Shown here one piece after another: positions 6,095-11,715 of a stretch of DNA of 11,715 nt. The notes beneath the pieces were generated by a model. It saw nothing but the letters and a program-made list of their open reading frames with translations, was not told the DNA's origin and searched no databases. The DNA comes from JANXXV01 sp038230275 (lineage in GTDB: Bacteria > Acidobacteriota > Terriglobia > Bryobacterales > Bryobacteraceae), in assembly GCA_038230275.1 (NCBI GenBank), contig JBBRNO010000181.1, forward strand, positions 1 through 11,715. Reading direction: 5' to 3'. Within the stretch, counting starts at the first letter, position 1, and every line of letters begins with the position of its first letter. The translations under genes and the position numbers were made by a program.

Positions 6095-7297
6095 ATGAAG
6101 ATTCGGTCTATGCGACTGGTTCCGGCAGTCGCTGCAGTTGCAGTCTTGTGGCTGGCCACCGCCGCCGCTCCCCAGAGTCCGCCACGGCACAAGCCCAAGA
6201 TGGCGGAAGAGGTTTTCAAGAACATCCAGGTGCTCAAGGGAATTTCTGTCGACGATTTCATGGGGACCATGGGAGTGATGTCTGCGGCAGTCGGCTTTGA
6301 TTGCTCCGAGTGTCATGCGAATGCAGGTACCGACAAAGTAGATTGGGCGGCGGACACGGTGAAAAAGGTGACTGCTCGCCGCATGGTCCGGATGGTGGCC
6401 GCTATCAATCGAGACAACTTCGGAGGCGGGCAGTATGTCACATGCTGGACGTGCCATCATGGGCGCGATCACCCATCCACCACGCCGTCTTTAGAAACCG
6501 TGTACGGCCCCGGGTCTCAGGAGATGGATGACGTCCTCGCGCCCATGGCCGGAATGCCCTCCGCCGATGAAATTCTAGATAAGTACATTCGGGCACTTGG
6601 CGGAATGGAGCGCTTGAGCAAGCTGACAAGCTACGTTGCCACGGGCACCAGCGTTGGGTTCGGTGGATTCGGAGGTGGTGGCCAGGTCCAAATATTCGCG
6701 AAATCTCCAGACAAGCGCACTACGGTGATCCAGTTCAAGGCCGCCACGGGGCGGGGCGACAACATCCGAAGCTATAACGGCCAAGCCGGTTGGCTCAAGA
6801 CGCCGCTCGCAGTGTTAAGCGAGTACGAGTTGACCGGGAGCGAACTGGATGGCGCCAGGTTGGATGCCCTACTGTCCTTCCCGGGGCAAATCAAGCAGCT
6901 TCTAAGCAAAGTACGGGTCAGTTCGCAGACCACGATCAGCGAACTTCCCGCACCGGCCAGCCAATCGTCGGCAGATGTGATCAAGGGCATCGGGCAGGAT
7001 CGATTGGTGAATGTTGTCCAGGGAAACGGGCCCAAAGGCCTCCTGGTAACGTTGTATTTCGACAAAGAGTCTGGCCTGCTCCTGCGGATGGTGCGCTATG
7101 GCTCGACGCCGATCGGACGAGTTCCCACGGAGATTGACTTCGAGGACTATCGTGAGGTTGGCGATGTTAAGCTTCCATTCCGCATGATCTTTGCGTGGCT
7201 GGACGGGCGGGACGCGATTCAGTTGAATCAGATCCAGACGAATGTCGCTATTGACGAGACAAAGTTCGGTGATCCGGCTTTCGTGAAAGGTCAATAG
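6095..7297 (+). CDS. Dihaem cytochrome c, photosynthetic reaction-centre cytochrome c subunit family
   Basis: This 400-residue exported electron carrier has a signal peptide (1-25) and two haem c motifs, CSECH (70-74) and CWTCH (117-121). Met residues before each motif (Met56/Met59/Met62 and Met97/Met100) are candidate axial ligands, as in the reaction-centre cytochrome fold, which in phototrophs has four haems. Non-phototrophic Acidobacteria carry many such dihaem versions, so this does not imply photosynthesis. Residues about 156-400 (ADEILDKYIRALGG onward) form a second, beta-rich domain resembling outer-membrane lipoprotein-sorting or LolA-like folds. A glycine-rich stretch lies at 187-195. 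The open frame extends upstream to 5915, inside the DUF6152 gene, but the ATG at 6095 has AAGGA six bases before it and begins the signal peptide. It could accept electrons from the PQQ dehydrogenase; this is inferred from location. Confidence 0.88.
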   Translation: MKIRSMRLVPAVAAVAVLWLATAAAPQSPPRHKPKMAEEVFKNIQVLKGISVDDFMGTMGVMSAAVGFDCSECHANAGTDKVDWAADTVKKVTARRMVRMVAAINRDNFGGGQYVTCWTCHHGRDHPSTTPSLETVYGPGSQEMDDVLAPMAGMPSADEILDKYIRALGGMERLSKLTSYVATGTSVGFGGFGGGGQVQIFAKSPDKRTTVIQFKAATGRGDNIRSYNGQAGWLKTPLAVLSEYELTGSELDGARLDALLSFPGQIKQLLSKVRVSSQTTISELPAPASQSSADVIKGIGQDRLVNVVQGNGPKGLLVTLYFDKESGLLLRMVRYGSTPIGRVPTEIDFEDYREVGDVKLPFRMIFAWLDGRDAIQLNQIQTNVAIDETKFGDPAFVKGQ

Positions 7298-7304
7298 CGT
7301 TCTT

Positions 7305-7739
7305 CTACGGGCGCTTTGGTTTCAAATAATTGTCGCGGTACTGCGCATGGCATGTGACGCAAGATGCGTAAAGAGAGTCGCTAACGGCCCGGACTCCGTC
7401 CAGATCATGGCCTTGCGCAGCTTTGTAGGCAGCCGCGCCGGCTTCAATCATCATCTTGGTATCGGCGATCCAGCTGCCTTTATCCCGTACTCGGCCGGGC
7501 ATCAACAGCAGATTGCCGGCTTCGGCCAAGATTAGGGCCTGGTTGCTCAGGTTGTTCCATTCAATTGCGCTGGACGGCGGTTTGCGATCAACATAGAAGA
7601 TTGCGTCCGACGTCGGGTAGATGATATTCACCATGAGCTGGCTCATGTTTCCGACGGGACGAAATGACGGTGCCTGAGCCACAGCAACACTGGCCAAGAA
7701 TATCCACCCAACTCTTCGCATTTGCGGGGAGTGTATCAT
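7305..7739 (-). CDS. Cytochrome c'-like (class II) exported protein
   Basis: This is a periplasmic monohaem cytochrome of up to 144 residues. The single haem motif CVTCH (127-131) lies near the C-terminus, followed by AQYR, as in the class II four-helix-bundle cytochromes (c', c556). The helices read SQLMVNIIYPTSDAIFYV, then ALILAEAGNLLLMPGR, then a helix with AAAYKAA. Met32 or Met36 could be the distal ligand of a c556-like protein. A second ATG at 7721 (residue 7) would give a more typical signal peptide starting MRRVGWIF; neither start has a strong ribosome binding site. Its 3' end faces the dihaem cytochrome with only seven bases between, and its 5' end nearly abuts the divergent exported protein. 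It is probably an electron carrier, though gas-binding roles are known for c' proteins. Confidence 0.82.
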   Translation of the reverse strand: MIHSPQMRRVGWIFLASVAVAQAPSFRPVGNMSQLMVNIIYPTSDAIFYVDRKPPSSAIEWNNLSNQALILAEAGNLLLMPGRVRDKGSWIADTKMMIEAGAAAYKAAQGHDLDGVRAVSDSLYASCVTCHAQYRDNYLKPKRP

Positions 7740-7780
7740 GATTGAGTCTCACGGTAGAGGGAATGAAAGAGAACGATTCA

Positions 7781-8593
7781 ATGCGAACGAACTTCCGAGG
7801 CTGGTTATTTGGGATCAGCGGCATGCTCGCCATGCTCCTTTTAGCGAGCACGCCGGTTGTAGCCCAGAAGGTTTATAAAGCTCCTAACGGGCCTGACGGA
7901 CATCCGAATTTCAACGGCATTTGGCAGGCTCTCAACACCGCCAACTGGGATCTCCAAGATCATGCAGCGCGCCCAGGACTCGTGACCGCGGCCGGAACGC
8001 TGACCGCCGATCCCGGCGGAACCGGCGTGGTGGAAGGCGGTGAAATTCCGTATCTTCCGGCCGCTCTCGAAAAGAAGAAGAAGAATTTTGAAAATCGGCT
8101 AAGTCTCGATCCGGAGATACGTTGCTACCTGCCTGGCGTGCCGCGCGCGATCTACATGCCGTATCCGTTTCAAATCTTCCAAAGTGCGAAGGCGATCTTC
8201 TTCGCATTCCAGTACGATGGCGCTGTCCGCAACATTTTCCTGAAGGATCCCGGTCCCGCGCCGGCCGATTCGTGGATGGGCCAATCGTTCGGCACATGGA
8301 AAGGCGACACCCTGGAGATCGACGTAACCGGCCTTGATGAGCGCACCTGGCTGGACCGGGCAGGAGATTTTCATAGCGCTGCTTTGCACGTGGTGGAACG
8401 CTACACACTGATTGGGCCGGACGTATTGTCTTACGAGGCCACCATCACTGATCCAGAGGTGTATTCCAAGCCCTGGAAGATCCGGATGCCGCTGTATCGG
8501 CATGTCGAGAAGGGCGCGCGTTTGGTGGAATTTAAGTGCGTGGAGTTCGTCGAAGATCTGATGTACGGCGATCTCACGAAGAAGTCCAAATAG
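7781..8593 (+). CDS. Conserved exported protein of unknown function, paralogue of the next gene
   Basis: This is a 270-residue secreted protein. Residues 1-29 form a signal peptide ending VVAQ. It shares with the next gene an N-terminal PDG.P.F.GIW motif (38-48), a cysteine after Arg (C115) and a second cysteine near the end (C253, in EFKCVEF), which could form a disulfide. It also shares the signature G.W.GDTL..D.T (171-183), then LHVVERYT and Y.ATI.DP. The latter half looks beta-rich. I know of no assigned activity; such proteins are abundant in Acidobacteria. The frame opens at a TTG (7742) and has an ATG at 7763 with purines almost touching it. I prefer the ATG at 7781, preceded by AAAGAG at a workable distance and starting directly with the signal peptide. 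The start lies only about 40-60 bases from the divergent cytochrome c' gene. Confidence 0.75.
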   Translation: MRTNFRGWLFGISGMLAMLLLASTPVVAQKVYKAPNGPDGHPNFNGIWQALNTANWDLQDHAARPGLVTAAGTLTADPGGTGVVEGGEIPYLPAALEKKKKNFENRLSLDPEIRCYLPGVPRAIYMPYPFQIFQSAKAIFFAFQYDGAVRNIFLKDPGPAPADSWMGQSFGTWKGDTLEIDVTGLDERTWLDRAGDFHSAALHVVERYTLIGPDVLSYEATITDPEVYSKPWKIRMPLYRHVEKGARLVEFKCVEFVEDLMYGDLTKKSK

Positions 8594-8664
8594 TCCTGCA
8601 ACCGGCTGGCGACGAAAGAGCCGATTTGCAGGTATGATTATGGTGTGTTTGAAAGGGTGACCAT

Positions 8665-9657
8665 ATGAACTATCGATCTATCCTATTGGCGGGGGCGCTG
8701 ACATTGACGTGGGTCGCCGTTCTGCCTGGCCAAACCAAGGCGAAGAACTGGAGCGTGCCCCGCACTCCGGACGGCAAGCCCGATCTGCAAGGCGTGTGGA
8801 CGAACGCGACTCTTACCCCGCTGGAGCGCCCTGCCGCCCTGGCTGGCAAGGCAACGTTGACCGACGCGGAGGCGGCAGCGTTAGAGAAGAAATCCATCGA
8901 TGACGTGCAGAAGTACGACGGCAAATCCGAGAATCCCTTTGCCGATGCCGCCGGTTCGGGTGGCACGGGCGGCTACAATGCTCTGTTCGTTGACCGCGGT
9001 TCGGAACTGGCGCGCGTCGATGGCGTGAAGCGAACCTCGCTGGTGGTGGATCCCACGGATGGCAAAGTTCCTCCGATCACTCCCGAGGCAAAGCAGCGCA
9101 ATCAAGCGACGATGCGGGCCTACAACAAGTTCGATAGCGTTAAAGACCGCCCTCTCGCCGAGCGCTGCCTCCTGTCCTTCGGCTCATCCTCGGGGCCGCC
9201 CATGCTGCCCGTGATGTACAACAACAACTACGAGATTGTTCAGACACCCGACAACCTGGTGATCCTGGTGGAAATGGTCCATGACGCTCGCATCATCCGC
9301 ATCAACGGAACACACGCGCCAGCCAGCGTCCGGCAGTGGCTAGGAGACTCGATTGGCCACTGGGAAGGAGACACGCTGGTGGTGGATACGACGAACTTTA
9401 CCGACAAGACGCGCTTCCGTGGAGCATCTGAAAATCTGCACGTGATCGAGCGCTTTACGCGTGTCGACCCGAACAACATTCTCTACAAGGTGACCATCGA
9501 CGATCCCACTACATTCGCCAAAGCCTGGACCGCCGAATATCCGTTCGTCGCCACCAAGGGTCCGATCTATGAGTACGCCTGCCACGAAGGCAACTACGCG
9601 ATGACCGACATCCTCGGCGGTGCTAGGAAAGCGGAAGAAGCGAAAGAAAAGAAATAA
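8665..9657 (+). CDS. Conserved exported protein of unknown function, paralogue of the preceding gene
   Basis: This is a 330-residue secreted protein with a signal peptide (about 1-22). It shows the same order of motifs as the gene before it: TPDGKPDLQGVW (34-45), C168 after Arg, G.W.GDTL..D.T (231-243), LHVIERFTR, Y.VTIDDP and a late cysteine C306 in YACHEGN. Compared with its partner it has an insert at about 85-160 that includes a Gly-rich turn (GSGGTGGYN). The tail is Lys/Glu-rich. AGGGTGA precedes the ATG at a good distance. It lies 71 bases after its paralogue, so one operon is likely. Only two bases separate its stop from that of the convergent serine hydrolase. No catalytic motif is recognised; binding of a ligand or extracellular polymer is possible but unproven. 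Confidence 0.8.
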   Translation: MNYRSILLAGALTLTWVAVLPGQTKAKNWSVPRTPDGKPDLQGVWTNATLTPLERPAALAGKATLTDAEAAALEKKSIDDVQKYDGKSENPFADAAGSGGTGGYNALFVDRGSELARVDGVKRTSLVVDPTDGKVPPITPEAKQRNQATMRAYNKFDSVKDRPLAERCLLSFGSSSGPPMLPVMYNNNYEIVQTPDNLVILVEMVHDARIIRINGTHAPASVRQWLGDSIGHWEGDTLVVDTTNFTDKTRFRGASENLHVIERFTRVDPNNILYKVTIDDPTTFAKAWTAEYPFVATKGPIYEYACHEGNYAMTDILGGARKAEEAKEKK

Positions 9658-9659
9658 CC

Positions 9660-10919
9660 CTATTTCTGCAGCGCCGCGTAAACCATATTCCGCATCACGC
9701 TCATGTAGTGGGCGCGCTGTTTGGGTGACTGGATCATGAAGAGCACAAACATATCTTCCTTGGGATCCACCCAGAAATGGGTGCCGCCCACCCCGTTCCA
9801 GGTGTAATCTCCAACGGAACCTTCGTCGGGAGCAACGCCCGCCGTGCGCCTGACAGCGAAGCCTAGGCCGAAACCGTAGCCGGGTCCAGGCAAGTATAGA
9901 GGGCCGGGAACAACGCCATCGCCTAAGTGATCTGAGGTCATGAACGCTACCGTGCGCGGGCCAAGGTAGCGTTTGCCTCCCAGCGTTCCCCCGTTTAACA
10001 GCATTTGCAGGAAGCGTGAGTAGTCAGCGGCAGTGCTCACGAGTCCGCCACCAGCCGATTCCCATTTGCCCGCGACTCTGGGATCGCCAATTACAGCATC
10101 AATCCCAACTACCCGGTCGTTCGGAAATGGTTCGGCGACGCGGGGTTGCTTGGCCGGGTCAGTTACATAATAGCTGGTGTCGTTCATTCCGAGCGGATCG
10201 AAAATCCGCTGCTTCTCAAACTGATACAACGACATTCCGGAGACCACTTCCACCACCCTGCCTAAAATGTCTGTCGAATGGCTGTAATCCCACGTTGTGC
10301 CCGGCTGGTACGCCAGCGGCATCTTGGCAATGCGTTCGGCGAACTCTTCGTTCGTGAAGTCGCCCTTCATTACACCGGCTTCCACATAAGCTCGCTTCGC
10401 GGCGGAGAATCCAAAGAACCCATAGGTTATGCCCGACGTGTGCCGCAGCAGGTCTTGGATAGTAATGGGACGCCTCGGCGCCACTAGGTCCAGCGTTGTT
10501 TTACCATCCTCGTCTCGCTTTTCCACGCCGACGCTGACCTTTGCGAATGCGGGGATATATTTCGACAACGGGTCGTTCAACGCGAGCTTGCCCTCTTCCG
10601 CCAGCATCATGGCCGACACGCTAGAGACCGCCTTGCTCATCGAATAGATTCTGAAAATGGCGTCCTTCGGCATCGGCGCATGGGTGGCGGGGTTCAAAGT
10701 TCCAGTGGATTCGAAATAGACGATCTTGCCGTGGCGCGCAATTAGAAGAACCGAGCCGGGCACCAAAGCCTTGGCCGCATCGTCGCGGAGAACTTGCGTG
10801 ATATGGTCCAAGCGCTGGGCGGAAAATCCACCTTCTGCCGGCGACGCGCGGGGAAAGTTCTGGGCCACCGCCAGAAAACTAACAGTGACTAGCAGCGTTC
10901 CAAAGGTCATACGTCGCAT
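9660..10919 (-). CDS. Exported serine hydrolase, beta-lactamase family (class C / EstB-like)
   Basis: This is a 419-residue periplasmic hydrolase of the penicillin-binding-protein-like serine fold. Residues 1-20 are a signal peptide (TFGTLLVTVSFLAVAQ). The nucleophile motif is SMSK (Ser93, Lys96) in IYSMSK, the second motif is Tyr212-Ser-His in WDYSHSTD, and the third region is GVGGTHFWVDP (376-386). Tyr-Ser-His in place of the Tyr-x-Asn of true class C beta-lactamases, and GGT in place of Lys-Thr-Gly, point to an esterase, peptidase or transesterase of the EstB type rather than an antibiotic-resistance enzyme. Length is normal for the family. The ATG at 10919 lacks a strong ribosome binding site; a second ATG at 10910 would give a similar protein. 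The gene faces the exported paralogue pair. Its substrate cannot be read from sequence. Confidence 0.88.
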   Translation of the reverse strand: MRRMTFGTLLVTVSFLAVAQNFPRASPAEGGFSAQRLDHITQVLRDDAAKALVPGSVLLIARHGKIVYFESTGTLNPATHAPMPKDAIFRIYSMSKAVSSVSAMMLAEEGKLALNDPLSKYIPAFAKVSVGVEKRDEDGKTTLDLVAPRRPITIQDLLRHTSGITYGFFGFSAAKRAYVEAGVMKGDFTNEEFAERIAKMPLAYQPGTTWDYSHSTDILGRVVEVVSGMSLYQFEKQRIFDPLGMNDTSYYVTDPAKQPRVAEPFPNDRVVGIDAVIGDPRVAGKWESAGGGLVSTAADYSRFLQMLLNGGTLGGKRYLGPRTVAFMTSDHLGDGVVPGPLYLPGPGYGFGLGFAVRRTAGVAPDEGSVGDYTWNGVGGTHFWVDPKEDMFVLFMIQSPKQRAHYMSVMRNMVYAALQK

Positions 10920-10999
10920 GTCTGTTGATTCTATACCAACGACGCTGAACGCCTAGTCCAGACGGAGGCTATGCAATTCTCCTGCTCGCAAACGAGCGC

Positions 11000-11157
11000 T
11001 CACGCGATTTCCCGAGAGACTAACTCGAAGCGGATCTCGTCGCGCGGGCGCAGCTGCCCTACGCTTCAGTGACGATGTTGGCGATCTTCGGATAACCGCC
11101 GGTCGTTTGCTCTTCCACGAACAAAATAATCGGATGGCCGCTTGCGGCCTTCGCCGC
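11000..11157 (-). pseudogene. pxpC: 5-oxoprolinase subunit C / allophanate hydrolase subunit 2 (PxpC-like), C-terminal remnant
   Basis: Read on the minus strand from 11157, one frame gives SGHPIILFVEEQTTGGYPK and then IANIVTEA, closed by TAG at 11059-11061. A second frame continues at once with VGQLRPRDEIRFELVS and ends at TGA 11000-11002. In intact carboxyltransferase-domain proteins of this family the order is GQPIVL, then D-QTTGGYPKIA, then a short D-L-arg-L link, then QLRPGDEIRF. About four link residues and the frame are missing here, so a small deletion not divisible by three has occurred. The upstream, catalytic part is absent. The remnant abuts the insertion-sequence end at 11161. PxpC normally works with PxpA and PxpB in 5-oxoproline cleavage; neither is in the window. 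Confidence 0.75.
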
Positions 11158-11160
11158 CTA

Positions 11161-11715
11161 GGGCCTGTTAAGAAATAATGTTATCAAATCTGGGGCGGAT
11201 CTCATAATTCCATTCGCCATGGAACTTGTCCGTGTATAGCCTGACTGCGGCGAGTTCTCGGTCCGACACTTTGATTCCGGCGGGATATGTGCCGGTGTCG
11301 ATTTCGGAGCGGACTCGCAGACCCGTTTCAGTGACGGTGGCGGCGATGAGACTGACCATCACTTGAATCGAAGTGAGCGGTTTCCCGCGCCAGTTCTGGC
11401 TGATGAAGCTGAACAGCCGGTGCTCGATCTTGTTCCATTTGCGGGTGCCCGGCGGAAGATGGCAGACCGAGATGCGCAATCCGGTTTCGTCGGCGAGTTT
11501 CTGTAATTCGAGCTTCCATAAGCGGACCCGCGAGCCGTTGCTGCCTCCCCCGTCGGCGGTGATCAGCAGTCGCTTGGCGTCCGGATAGAGCGGGCGGCCC
11601 ATCGAAAGCCACCAGCGGCGGATGGTTTCCACCGCGAAGGCCGCCGTGTCGTGATCGATCCCCACGCCGACCCACCCGTTGTTGTGCGTCAGATCGTAAA
11701 TGCCGTAAGGCGTCG
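11161..11715 (-). mobile_element. ISAzo13-type insertion sequence, partial (right part outside window)
   Basis: The transposase at 11168-11713 identifies the element. Its end appears to be the sequence GGGCCTGTTAAGAAATAATG from 11161, which contains the transposase stop codon and would be the terminal inverted repeat. The bases CTA just outside (11158-11160) are a plausible target flank. The other end of the element lies beyond the window, so the inverted repeat and any target duplication cannot be confirmed. The element interrupts, or inserted next to, the PxpC-like remnant. Confidence 0.7.
11168..11713 (-). CDS. ISAzo13-family transposase, C-terminal part (5' end beyond window)
   Basis: The frame runs open to the window edge, so the visible 181 residues are the C-terminal portion of a longer transposase; intact members are about 400 residues. 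The first visible residues are TPYGIYDLTHNNGWVGVG, then IDHDTAAFAVETIRRWW. The second catalytic Asp is in LLITADGGGSNG and the catalytic Glu in WNKIEHRLFSFI, giving an intact DDE-type core as far as visible. SQNWRGKPLTS and TGTYPAGIKVSD are typical of this family. An internal ATG at 11665 is not the real start, because strong family sequence precedes it. The stop codon lies inside the presumed terminal repeat. No frameshift is seen in the visible part, so the element may be recent or active. Confidence 0.88.
   Translation of the reverse strand, partial: TPYGIYDLTHNNGWVGVGIDHDTAAFAVETIRRWWLSMGRPLYPDAKRLLITADGGGSNGSRVRLWKLELQKLADETGLRISVCHLPPGTRKWNKIEHRLFSFISQNWRGKPLTSIQVMVSLIAATVTETGLRVRSEIDTGTYPAGIKVSDRELAAVRLYTDKFHGEWNYEIRPRFDNIIS

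Noticed and set aside
6095..7297. Evidence of photosynthesis
   Set aside because: Only two haem motifs are present, no reaction-centre genes are nearby, and this cytochrome family is widespread in non-phototrophic Acidobacteria.
9660..10919. True class C beta-lactamase (antibiotic resistance)
   Set aside because: The second and third motifs are Tyr-Ser-His and GGT rather than Tyr-x-Asn and Lys-Thr-Gly, favouring an esterase or peptidase.

Overview
The window looks like a chromosomal accessory region of an Acidobacteriota bacterium, most likely of the Solibacter/Bryobacter group. The call rests on gene content: the C-terminus of an Oar-like TonB-dependent receptor, DUF6152 and DUF6644 proteins, a cytochrome of the photosynthetic reaction-centre cytochrome c subunit family that is common in non-phototrophic Acidobacteria, and paired exported proteins of a type abundant in that phylum. 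No rRNA or complete tRNA is present, so the assignment is an inference.

Layout. Positions 1-2260 are a graveyard. They hold about 800 bases with no recognisable gene, but with a tRNA 3'-end fragment (357-384) beside a pentamer repeat and copies of a GAGTGAC motif. This suggests an old integration site. A 5'-truncated TonB-dependent receptor (817-1557) and a frameshifted IS1-type transposase remnant (about 1800-2258) follow. A small Cys/His protein (2249-2479) overlaps the end of that remnant.

Positions 2634-9657 form a compact block of exported redox and membrane genes. It begins with a minus-strand PQQ dehydrogenase carrying its own haem c domain (2634-4481). A divergent plus-strand run follows: two tandem DUF6644 membrane proteins, a DUF6152 exported protein and a dihaem cytochrome c (4601-7297). 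Next is a minus-strand cytochrome c'-like protein (7305-7739), then two plus-strand paralogous exported proteins (7781-9657). A minus-strand exported serine hydrolase (9660-10919) closes the block. All of these have signal peptides or membrane helices, so they act in the envelope. Together they could oxidise an alcohol-type substrate in the periplasm and pass electrons through c-type haems to the membrane. That pathway is inferred from domains and co-location; no step is demonstrated here.

The right edge is again debris. The last 50 or so codons of a pxpC-like (5-oxoprolinase subunit C / allophanate hydrolase subunit 2) gene, broken by a frameshift, abut the end of an ISAzo13-type insertion sequence. 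The transposase of that element runs off the window at 11715. The redox block is therefore bracketed by mobile-element relics and broken genes, as expected of an accessory island.
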